Shown: positions 44,827 to 51,140 of the stretch, one piece after another
Layout of the letters: each line of letters begins with the position of its first letter
Position numbering within the stretch: the first letter of the stretch is position 1
Origin: Acidobacteriaceae bacterium
GTDB lineage: Bacteria > Acidobacteriota > Terriglobia > Terriglobales > Acidobacteriaceae
NCBI GenBank assembly: GCA_030041045.1
Contig: JASHOQ010000105.1
Span: 1 to 51,140, forward strand
Length of the DNA stretch: 51,140 bases
Direction of reading: 5' to 3'
Position numbers and translations under genes: made by a program
Notes under the pieces: model-generated
The model's input: only the letters and a program-made list of their open reading frames with translations
Database searches by the model: none
What the model was told of the DNA's origin: nothing

Positions 44827-45159
44827 ATGGCATCTTCCACTACCACCTTTTCTACGCCGCTTGGCGCATCCTCCACCATCGTTTCCCGCGCCGCCCGTCG
44901 CCGCCGGGCCACCCGCCGCCGCATCGATCCTGAATCCGGGCGCGCGCTTGAAATCCTCGGCCATGCCATCGAATACCTCGCCGACGAATATGTCCGGGCG
45001 GGCGGTTCGCTCTGCGCCCACACGGGGGAGCTGGAGGCGGTGCAGTTGCTTATGGCGGCGAACCGGGCCATCTACTATGCCTGCCCTCAGGTCACATCCC
45101 TCGGTGATCACCTGCGCCGCTGGCTGCGGCTCCGAGCGTCGAGTCCTGCAGCGGACTAG
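44827..45159 (+). CDS. small protein of unknown function
   Basis: A 110-residue protein. The first 25 residues are Ser/Thr-rich and are followed by a strongly basic stretch (RAARRRRATRRR). A helical domain follows: ALEILGHAIEYLADEYVRAG and then LEAVQLLMAANRAIYYACP. I recognise no family. The ATG at 44827 has GGGAG upstream; the TTG at 44818 is too close to it. It diverges from nuo and converges with the orphan oxidase subunit III gene. Confidence 0.6.
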   Translation: MASSTTTFSTPLGASSTIVSRAARRRRATRRRIDPESGRALEILGHAIEYLADEYVRAGGSLCAHTGELEAVQLLMAANRAIYYACPQVTSLGDHLRRWLRLRASSPAAD

Positions 45160-45182
45160 GATTTCCCCTTTGTGCGGCTCCG

Positions 45183-45947
45183 CTATTGCCCCAGAACCAG
45201 CACGGCAAACAGCAGCACCCACGCCATGCCCATGGTGTGCCAGAACCACGCCGTGGAATCGACGGCAATTTGCCGGTAATCCACGCGCTTGAACCAGCCC
45301 AGCGCACACAGGCACACGCAAAGCGCGAGCACGCCCAGCACCAGGTGCGCGGCGTGAATCCCGGTAATCACGTAAAAGAAATAGCTCGCCGGCGTGGACC
45401 AGCGGTCGAACGCAAATCCCTGCGCCGTCAGCTGCTTCCAGGCGACTACCTGCCCGGCCACGAAGAGCGAGCCTAAGAGCAGCGTGGCTGCGATCCAAGG
45501 CAGCGCCCGGCGCAGCGCCGGACGGCCTAGGCCGAGCCACTCTTCCAGCACGTCGATCTCGCGAAAGATGTTGCGCCGGGCCAGCTCCATGGTCAGGCTG
45601 CTCAACACCAGCGCGGCGGTGTTGAGAAAGAGAATCGGCGGCAGAAGCACCGGATGCCAGTCGCCGATCTGGCGCATGGTTGCCATATCGAGGTGGGTGC
45701 TGGTCTGGCGCGCATAGAAGAGGATCACCAGCACGGCAAAGAACATCATGTCGCCGGCAAGCGCGCAGAAGACAAAGGCGCGCACCTTATTCAGCAGCTC
45801 CCGCGGTCCATGACGGGAATTTCTCCACTCGTCGTCGCCGCCTCCCCCACCCCCGCCGGTTGGACGCCGGTCGACGGGTGGCTTGCCCCCAATGCCGGGT
45901 GACTTGCGTTCGATCTCCGTCGAGATGGGCGTGAAAATGGAAGGCAT
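45183..45947 (-). CDS. second cytochrome c oxidase subunit III-like protein (orphan)
   Basis: A 254-residue heme-copper oxidase subunit III homologue. A long hydrophilic N-terminus with a glycine run (TGGGGGGGDDEWRN) precedes about five helices, of which FVFCALAGDMMFFAVLVILF and FYVITGIHAAHLVLGVLAL are recognisable, ending in DSTAWFWHTMGMAWVLLFAV. Adjacent genes encode no subunit I or II, so it may serve an oxidase encoded elsewhere or an alternative subunit. Pairing with the caa3 operon at 2978-10984 is possible but unsupported. The start (ATG 45947) is uncertain; upstream Shine-Dalgarno matches are weak. Confidence 0.8.
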   Translation of the reverse strand: MPSIFTPISTEIERKSPGIGGKPPVDRRPTGGGGGGGDDEWRNSRHGPRELLNKVRAFVFCALAGDMMFFAVLVILFYARQTSTHLDMATMRQIGDWHPVLLPPILFLNTAALVLSSLTMELARRNIFREIDVLEEWLGLGRPALRRALPWIAATLLLGSLFVAGQVVAWKQLTAQGFAFDRWSTPASYFFYVITGIHAAHLVLGVLALCVCLCALGWFKRVDYRQIAVDSTAWFWHTMGMAWVLLFAVLVLGQ

Positions 45948-46262
45948 GACGAGCCCCACTTTCTTTGAGGTTACTCCCACTCTTGCTTGGACGCATCCGG
46001 AATGCGAAGAGTAGGCTGCGAATTGGCCGAACCGTATTTCATTGCCGGAACGAACCCGCAAGGCCGCAAATTCTGCCGCGGGCTGCGCGCGACCGCTTTT
46101 CTTGTCAGGGCCGCCTTTCTGGTGTTGATGCGCGAAACCCATCGTGGGATTGGCCTTTTTCGCCGGTGTCCGGAGGGGGTGCGCAGCGTGCGAGCAGGTT
46201 TTCTGCGCGCCGGAAATCCGTACGCGCACAGCCGCGTCCCACACCCAGGAACGGGAGCTTCT
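45948..46262. other. 315-bp intergenic region
   Basis: It lies between pdxT and the orphan subunit III gene, both on the minus strand. I find no gene, repeat or convincing promoter here, although it must contain the subunit III promoter. Confidence 0.4.
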
Positions 46263-46883
46263 CTACCCGCGCGCCGCCATCACTTCTGCGACGAAAAACC
46301 GGTGCACGCGGCGATCAGAAGAAAGCTCAGGGTGAAAGGTGGCTGCCAGCAGCGTGCCCTGCCGTACCAGCGCCGGCGATCCCTCACGCCAGGCGAGCGT
46401 TTCCACGCCCGGCCCGATTTCGAGAATGCGCGGCGCGCGGATGAACACCATCTCCAGCGGCTCTGGGTCGAGCGTCGTCTCAGAATGCAGGATGGCCGAG
46501 TCGATCTGCCGTCCGTAGGCGTTGCGCTCCACCACGGCATCGAGCAGGCCCAGGGCGCGCTGCGGAGGGTTGCGCACCTCCCGCGCCAGCAGAATGGCGC
46601 CCGCGCAGGTGCCGAAGGCGGGTCTGGTGCGGCAGAACTCACTCAGAGCCTCGAACATTCCGTGCCGCTCCAGGAACTTGAGCATGGTGGTCGATTCGCC
46701 CCCGGGCAGCACGATCCCGTCGAGGGACTCTCCGTCCAGGCGTAGATCGTCGAGAGTCTTCACCAGCGAAGGCTCGGCGCCGGCCTCGGCAAGCGCCGCG
46801 GCATGCGCCGCATAATCGCCCTGGATGGCGAGAACGCCGATGCGGGGAAGGGCACGCTTGATGGTTGGACCTGAACTCTTCAC
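46263..46883 (-). CDS. pdxT: pyridoxal 5'-phosphate synthase glutaminase subunit
   Basis: The glutaminase half of the DXP-independent vitamin B6 synthase; it releases ammonia from glutamine for PdxS. In the 206-residue protein GVLAIQGDYAAH starts the fold and PGGEST lies at 60-65. The triad is C93 (FGTCAGAILLA), H184 and E186 (FHPEL). The start is uncertain: the GTG at 46883 gives a length close to the family's, while open frame continues to GTG 46934 without a ribosome binding site. pdxS is 116 bases upstream on the same strand. Confidence 0.93.
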   Translation of the reverse strand: MKSSGPTIKRALPRIGVLAIQGDYAAHAAALAEAGAEPSLVKTLDDLRLDGESLDGIVLPGGESTTMLKFLERHGMFEALSEFCRTRPAFGTCAGAILLAREVRNPPQRALGLLDAVVERNAYGRQIDSAILHSETTLDPEPLEMVFIRAPRILEIGPGVETLAWREGSPALVRQGTLLAATFHPELSSDRRVHRFFVAEVMAARG

Positions 46884-46999
46884 GAAATGATTTTGGCATT
46901 CCCACCCGAGCCGCATCTTTGCGAATTTCTTCACCGCAAAAATGCTGGGGAACGAACCCCGCGCGAGCGAATAGCGAGCTTATGCCTGAACGGCCAGTC

Positions 47000-47953
47000 C
47001 TACCAGCCGCGGGTCTGCAGCAATTCCTTTTCCTCGATCGCCGCGGCCGCCAGCCCCTTCATCGTGCCCGTTACCTGCTCGCTGACCTCGGCCAGAATCT
47101 TCGGGTCGTTATAGTGCGTGGTCGCGATCACGATGGCCTTGGCGCGGCTCACCGCTTCGTCGCGCTCGCGCGCATCATTCTCCACGTCGAGCGGCGTGGC
47201 CCGCTCCTTCATGAAGATGCCCGAACCCACGAAGATGGCCTCGGCGCCCAACTGCATCATCAGCGCCGCATCGGCCGGCGTGGCGATGCCGCCGGCAGAG
47301 AAGTTCGGAACCGGCAGCTTGCCGGCCTCGGCCACCATGCGCACCAGCTCGTAGGGCGCCTGCAGCTCCTTGGCTGCGGCATAGAGCTCCTGCTCGCTCA
47401 GCACCGTGAGCGCCTTCATCTCCTTGGTGATCTGGCGCATGTGCTTGACCGCGTGCACCACGTCCCCGGTGCCCGCCTCGCCTTTTGTGCGAATCATCGC
47501 CGCGCCCTCGGCAATACGCCTGAGCGCCTCGCCCAGGTTGCGCGCACCGCAGACAAACGGCGTTTTGAACCCGTGCTTGTCGATGTGGTGGGTCTCATCG
47601 GCGGGCGTGAGCACCTCGCTCTCGTCGATGAAGTCCACGCCCAGTTGCTGCAGAATCTGCGCCTCGGCAAAGTGGCCGATGCGCGCCTTGGCCATCACCG
47701 GAATCGACACTGCCTGGATGATCTGTTTGATCAGGCTCGGCTTGGCCATGCGCGCCACGCCGCCCTCAGCGCGGATCATGGCCGGCACGCGCTCGAGCGC
47801 CATGACGGAAACGGCGCCGGCTTCTTCGGCAATCCGCGCCTGCTCCACGTTCATCACGTCCATGATCACGCCGCCCTTGAGCATTTCCGCCAGGCCGATT
47901 TTCAGGCGCAGGCTCGTTTGGGCAACTTTCTTGTTTTCTGCTTGCTCCGGCAT
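47000..47953 (-). CDS. pdxS: pyridoxal 5'-phosphate synthase synthase subunit
   Basis: The lyase half of PLP synthase, joining ribose-5-phosphate, glyceraldehyde-3-phosphate and ammonia. The 317-residue TIM barrel has K89 in [12 protein letters not shown], the Schiff-base lysine region, and K157 in RTKGEAGTG, the second. GGVIMDV at 27-33 is also standard. The gene is the first of pdxST. Its leader holds two short overlapping hairpins (47963-47991), one of which covers GAGG, the only Shine-Dalgarno candidate. Confidence 0.97.
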   Translation of the reverse strand: MPEQAENKKVAQTSLRLKIGLAEMLKGGVIMDVMNVEQARIAEEAGAVSVMALERVPAMIRAEGGVARMAKPSLIKQIIQAVSIPVMAKARIGHFAEAQILQQLGVDFIDESEVLTPADETHHIDKHGFKTPFVCGARNLGEALRRIAEGAAMIRTKGEAGTGDVVHAVKHMRQITKEMKALTVLSEQELYAAAKELQAPYELVRMVAEAGKLPVPNFSAGGIATPADAALMMQLGAEAIFVGSGIFMKERATPLDVENDARERDEAVSRAKAIVIATTHYNDPKILAEVSEQVTGTMKGLAAAAIEEKELLQTRGW

Positions 47954-47962
47954 TTTGTTGAA

Positions 47963-47991
47963 CCTCGTTCGAGGCCTCCGAAAGGAGCCTC
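47963..47991 (-). promoter_or_regulatory. overlapping hairpins in the pdxS leader
   Basis: On the minus strand GAGGCTCC-TTTC-GGAGGCCTC forms a bulged stem-loop. Its 3' arm (CCTC) can instead pair with the GAGG that serves as Shine-Dalgarno sequence ten bases before the ATG (CCTC-GAAC-GAGG). The two are mutually exclusive and short, so this is tentative. Confidence 0.3.
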
Positions 47992-48147
47992 ATCGCGGCT
48001 ACATATGGCCGCGTTCTGTTCTTCCAGCTGACTCCTTTCAGTCTACCAGTGATGCAGATTTTAGGTTGCCGTCACGGCTCGTTTCCTTAATCCCTTCCAA
48101 TCTGACTGTTCCGCCTCTGGTCACTTCGCTGCAGGGTTTCCCGACAC

Positions 48148-48606
48148 ATGGCCACAGCGCATCCACCGCCGTCGGCGGGGGGCGAGCCCCCACGCCCCGC
48201 CGCGCCCCCTGTTCCGTCGTCGGCCCAGATCCCGGCCCCGGCCGAGGCAGCAAAACCCGCGCGGGGCAAACCCTCCCCGCCCCGAGTAGAGCCGGCCCGG
48301 CCGCAGCAGGGCAGGTTGGCGCACGCGCAGGCCGAACCGGGGCTGATCCCGGCGCCGCAACCGGCGGAAAAAGAGTCGGGTCAGCATTCGCCGGTCATGC
48401 ATTTGCCGGTCGCGCTCGACGTTAGGATTCCGGTGCGCGCCTTCCGTGTGCGCCATGTGCTGGCTCTCGCGCCCGGGCACCTGGTTGAGACCCAGTGGAG
48501 CAGCGGCGAAGACCTGCCGCTGGCCGCCGGCAATGTTCGGCTGGCATGGAGTGAATTTGAAGTAGTCGATACCCAGCTGGCGGTGCGCATCACCCGGCTG
48601 GCGTGA
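48148..48606 (+). CDS. fliN: flagellar motor switch protein FliN-like (SpoA domain)
   Basis: A 152-residue protein. The first 85 residues are a Pro/Ala-rich linker with low complexity. The C-terminal domain (about 87-152) is a SpoA/FliN domain: LPVALDVRIPVRAFRVRHVL, then APGHLVETQWSSGEDLPLAAG and AVRITRLA at the end, as in FliN. FliN is part of the C-ring that binds the export apparatus and CheY. fliO, fliP, fliQ, fliR and flhB follow on the same strand. Confidence 0.88.
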   Translation: MATAHPPPSAGGEPPRPAAPPVPSSAQIPAPAEAAKPARGKPSPPRVEPARPQQGRLAHAQAEPGLIPAPQPAEKESGQHSPVMHLPVALDVRIPVRAFRVRHVLALAPGHLVETQWSSGEDLPLAAGNVRLAWSEFEVVDTQLAVRITRLA

Positions 48607-48705
48607 GTCCGATCGGCGAGCGACTGGGCCCGAAGACCGAGCCCGGGGACCACGCCCGGAGATCGGGCACGGAGATTGAGTCGAAGGGCGGAAGGGAAGT
48701 ATTGC

Positions 48706-49050
48706 ATGAAGAGCCTGGCGGGCAGGGAAGAAATCGAGCGCACTCCCCCGTCGCGCGCGCTGCCTGTGGGCGGCCTGGCCGGATGGCTGTTTGCGCTAGC
48801 GCGGAACTGGTCGCGTGGCTGGTTGCGCCGCCGCCCGCGACCGCGTCCCCGCCTGGCGCTCGTCGAGCGCATTGCCCTGGCGCCGCGGCAGTCCCTCGCC
48901 CTGGTGGAGGCCGAAGGGCGGCGCCTGCTCGTGGTCACTTCGGCCGAGGGCGGCTCGGCGTTTTTTCCCCTCGACCAAGCCCGTTCCGCTCCGCGGCGCG
49001 CCGACGAGTTCGCAACCTCCGTCCCAAGATCGTCGAGGGTCTCCTGGTGA
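48706..49050 (+). CDS. fliO: flagellar biosynthesis protein FliO-like
   Basis: A 114-residue protein. A hydrophobic patch (about 21-33) may be the membrane anchor, followed by a strongly basic stretch (RGWLRRRPRPRPR). The small FliO domain is then seen as LALVERIALAPRQSLALVEA followed by GRRLLVVTSAEGG, the usual pattern. FliO is the chaperone for FliP assembly. GGAAG before the ATG at 48706 supports the start. Its stop overlaps the GTG of fliP (GTGA). Confidence 0.75.
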   Translation: MKSLAGREEIERTPPSRALPVGGLAGWLFALARNWSRGWLRRRPRPRPRLALVERIALAPRQSLALVEAEGRRLLVVTSAEGGSAFFPLDQARSAPRRADEFATSVPRSSRVSW

Positions 49051-49790
49051 ACCCTCTTTCAACGGACTTCTGGCCGGCGCGGTTTGCTTCTGCAAGCCTG
49101 GCTCTGTTCCAGGTCCGAGCCGCGCCTGTCCCGCTTCTGCCCGATCTGAACGCAAAGCTCCATCCTTCGGACTCGACTCCTTGGACCATCCTTTTCGTCC
49201 TCACGCTGGTCACCCTTCTGCCCGCCATCCTCATGGGCATGACGCCGCTGGTGCGCCTGCTCGTGGTCTTTCACTTTCTGCGCCAGGCGCTGGGCACGCA
49301 GACCGCGCCTTCGAATCCCACGCTGATGGGCCTGGCGCTGATGATGACCTGGTTCCTGATGACGCCGGTGCTCAACCAGGTCGAACAGCAGGCGGTCGAG
49401 CCCTACCGCGCCGGCCAGATTACGGGCTTCGAAGCCATCGACCGCGGAGCGCAGCCGGTGAAGCATTTTCTTCTCCGCTACGCGCGCGAGAAGGACCTGG
49501 CCCTGTTCACCGCCGCGGGTCAGATTCCCCGGCCCAACACGCCCGACGATCTGCCCATGCGCGTCGTGGTTCCCGCCTACATTCTTTCCGAGTTGAAGGC
49601 CGGTTTCGCGATCGGCGCGGTGTTGTTTCTTCCCTTTCTGCTTGTCGATATCGTGACCGCCTCCATTACCACTTCCATCGGCATGTTCCAGCTGCCGCCG
49701 GTAGTGGTCTCGACGCCGCTCAAGATTCTGCTCTTCGTGATGGTCGATGGCTGGAATCTGCTGGGCAGCTCGCTGTTGAAGAGCTTTTGA
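49047..49790 (+). CDS. fliP: flagellar biosynthesis protein FliP
   Basis: A 247-residue core protein of the flagellar type III export gate. Signature MTPLVRLLVVFHFLRQALG, then GTQTAPSNPTLMGLALMM, and a C-terminal FAIGAVLFLPFLLVDIVTAS match FliP. LPPVVVSTPLKILLFVMVDG follows. The GTG at 49047 overlaps the fliO stop. Frame remains open far upstream but runs over fliO in another frame and is not part of FliP. Confidence 0.95.
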   Translation: MNPLSTDFWPARFASASLALFQVRAAPVPLLPDLNAKLHPSDSTPWTILFVLTLVTLLPAILMGMTPLVRLLVVFHFLRQALGTQTAPSNPTLMGLALMMTWFLMTPVLNQVEQQAVEPYRAGQITGFEAIDRGAQPVKHFLLRYAREKDLALFTAAGQIPRPNTPDDLPMRVVVPAYILSELKAGFAIGAVLFLPFLLVDIVTASITTSIGMFQLPPVVVSTPLKILLFVMVDGWNLLGSSLLKSF

Positions 49791-49861
49791 CCCCGGGGCA
49801 TGGGAAAGGCATGCGAGACTCAACTGGCTTCGGCCCTAACAACCTATGAAAGGAGACACCC

Positions 49862-50131
49862 ATGACGCCCGACCTGGTGGCCGAACTGCTTCGCCAGCTC
49901 ATGAAGGAGTCGATGATCGTGGCCGCGCCCCTGCTTGTGTCCGCTGCCGGCTTGAGCTTTCTGCTCAGCCTGGTGCAGACCCTCACCAGCCTGCAGGAGC
50001 AATCGCTCACCAGCGTGCCGCGCCTGGCGGCGATCGCGCTGATCCTGCTCGCCGCCATGCCCTGGTTTCTGGGCCGCATCGCCGACTACACCCGCCTGCT
50101 GTTTGCAGATTTTCACCGCTACCTGGGATGA
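49862..50131 (+). CDS. fliQ: flagellar biosynthesis protein FliQ
   Basis: An 89-residue protein with two helices (about 17-40 and 54-69), the standard FliQ size. LLVSAAGLSFLLSLVQTLTS and LQEQSLTSVPRL between the helices are characteristic. It forms the export gate with FliP and FliR. GGAG lies seven bases before the ATG. Confidence 0.95.
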   Translation: MTPDLVAELLRQLMKESMIVAAPLLVSAAGLSFLLSLVQTLTSLQEQSLTSVPRLAAIALILLAAMPWFLGRIADYTRLLFADFHRYLG

Positions 50132-50174
50132 AAGCAGATGGCAGGGAACTGACCACTGAGCACTGAACGCTCAA

Positions 50175-50963
50175 ATGACCGACTGGCCCACCTTCCTCGC
50201 CGCTCTTACCCTCGCGCTGGTGCGCGTGAGCGGCATGGTGCTCTTCGCTCCGTTCTTTTCCTCGACCGCGCTCCCGCTGCGCGCCAAGGCGGTCTTCGTG
50301 GGCGTGGTGGCTTTTCTGCTCGCGCCGCTGGTCTCCACGGTGCCGCAGGCGCACGCCCAGCTCGGGTTTGCCGCGCTGCTCGGCGAGCTTGCTGTCGGCC
50401 TAGTCTACGGTCTCTCGCTCACGTTGCTTAACGAAATGCTTCTCTTCGCTGGCCAAATTGCGGGTGTGCAGTTCAGCTTCTCGCTCGTCAATCTTCTCGA
50501 TCCCAGCTCCTCCATCCAGACGCCGCTTCTGGGCGACCTCTTCCAGCTCTTCGGCACGCTGGTTCTGATCACCGCCGGCCTCGACCGCGTCCTTCTCGCC
50601 TCCATGGTGCGCAGCTTCCGCGTGGCGCCCCTCGGCGCCTTCGCCTTCACCCGGCTCACGGCCCTGGCGATCTTTCGCGCCGGGGCCGGCGTTTTTTTTG
50701 CCGCGGTCGAACTGGCCGCGCCCGTGCTCGCCGCCACCCTGCTGGTGGAGATCGCCGTCGCGCTGCTCGGCAAGCTCAGCCCGCAGTTGCCCGTCATGTC
50801 CCTCACCGTGCCCATGAAGACGCTCACCGGCTTTTTCATCCTCATCGCGGCGCTGGCGCTCTGGCCGCACTTTATTGAGGCGCGCTTCGCCTCGCTGCTC
50901 GACCTGGCCGAGCGCCTGATCTCGATTTCGCCCGCTGCCCCGCACGCGGGCCTCGGAGGTTGA
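50175..50963 (+). CDS. fliR: flagellar biosynthesis protein FliR
   Basis: A 262-residue export gate protein with about six helices. Family motifs include RVSGMVLFAPFFSSTALPLR at 17-36, EMLLFAGQIAGVQFSFSL in the middle and a C-terminal region with KLSPQLPVMSLTVPMKTLTG. It is followed after three bases by flhB. Confidence 0.95.
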   Translation: MTDWPTFLAALTLALVRVSGMVLFAPFFSSTALPLRAKAVFVGVVAFLLAPLVSTVPQAHAQLGFAALLGELAVGLVYGLSLTLLNEMLLFAGQIAGVQFSFSLVNLLDPSSSIQTPLLGDLFQLFGTLVLITAGLDRVLLASMVRSFRVAPLGAFAFTRLTALAIFRAGAGVFFAAVELAAPVLAATLLVEIAVALLGKLSPQLPVMSLTVPMKTLTGFFILIAALALWPHFIEARFASLLDLAERLISISPAAPHAGLGG

Positions 50964-50966
50964 CCC

Positions 50967-51140
50967 ATGCCCGGCGAGCGCACCGAACAGGCCACGCAGC
51001 ATCGCCGCCAGAAGGCGCGGCGCGAGGGCGACATCCTGCACAGCCGCGAGCTTTCGGCCGCCGCCGGCACCCTCGCCGGCGTGCTGGCTCTGGGCGTGCT
51101 TGGCGGCCGCATCGTCGAGGCCTGGCGCGGCGCCTTCGCG
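50967..51140 (+). CDS. flhB: flagellar biosynthesis protein FlhB, N-terminal part (cut by window end)
   Basis: The first 58 residues are visible: GERTEQATQHRRQKARREGD followed by the start of the first membrane helix, as in FlhB. The rest, including the self-cleaving NPTH region that controls export switching, lies outside the window. Confidence 0.93.
   Translation, partial: MPGERTEQATQHRRQKARREGDILHSRELSAAAGTLAGVLALGVLGGRIVEAWRGAFA

Noticed and set aside
44449..44833. Small minus-strand genes upstream of nuoA
   Set aside because: No ribosome binding sites, no recognisable protein, and the nuo promoter lies within them.
48603..49046. A long N-terminal extension of FliP
   Set aside because: It lies over fliO in another frame; the GTG at 49047 overlaps the fliO stop and gives normal FliP length.
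1..51140. tRNA, rRNA, transposase or integrase genes
   Set aside because: I looked through the intergenic gaps and gene products and saw none; a covariance-model scan would settle it.

Overview
The window is GC-rich, diderm bacterial chromosome with no plasmid, phage, IS, rRNA, tRNA or CRISPR signature that I can see. The gene content fits an aerobic, flagellated Acidobacteriota of the Terriglobia type: a caa3 oxidase clustered with a b6-type cytochrome b/c fusion, LpxD at the end of a nuo operon, a poly-HAMP kinase and several secreted proteins of no known family. That placement is inference from gene content and style, not from a marker gene.

Layout. (1) 1-2195, minus: N-terminal part of a giant poly-HAMP sensor kinase built of 92-residue repeats; its 3' end lies outside the window. 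(2) 2978-10984, plus: a respiratory operon coxB-ctaD-ctaE-membrane protein-diheme cytochrome c-Rieske-cytochrome b/c-ctaG. It encodes a quinol:cytochrome c reductase and a caa3-type oxidase together. (3) 11021-12889, minus: two secreted proteins of unknown function, one made of four long repeats. (4) 13152-19212, minus: gltB-gltD, glutamate synthase. (5) 19500-22501, plus: rfbB, a VOC-family gene, rfbA and rfbC (dTDP-rhamnose precursors; rfbD is absent). (6) 22553-27600, plus apart from one small gene: a DUF347 membrane protein, yebC with a clear terminator, a PagL-like outer-membrane protein, ftcD and a secreted protein. (7) 27725-44408, minus: a large nuo (complex I) operon, read nuoA-C-D-orf-orf-E-F-hicA-hicB-G-H-J-K-L-M-N-lpxD-lipoprotein, with a strong sigma70-like promoter at 44525-44553. 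(8) 44827-47953: a small unknown gene, an orphan oxidase subunit III, pdxT and pdxS. (9) 48148 to the end, plus: flagellar export and switch genes fliN-fliO-fliP-fliQ-fliR-flhB, with flhB cut by the window edge.

How it fits together. NADH oxidised by the nuo complex would feed menaquinone or another quinone to the b6/Rieske/cytochrome c module, whose electrons go to the caa3 oxidase; the oxidase and its reductase are co-transcribed.

The most unusual region is the nuo operon. It lacks nuoB and nuoI, which encode the subunits carrying clusters N2 and N6a/b. A HicAB toxin-antitoxin pair, clearly lower in GC and preceded by its own candidate promoter, sits between nuoF and nuoG. Two unknown genes sit between nuoD and nuoE. 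NuoG has an eight-cysteine ferredoxin motif that suggests one cluster more than the classical subunit.
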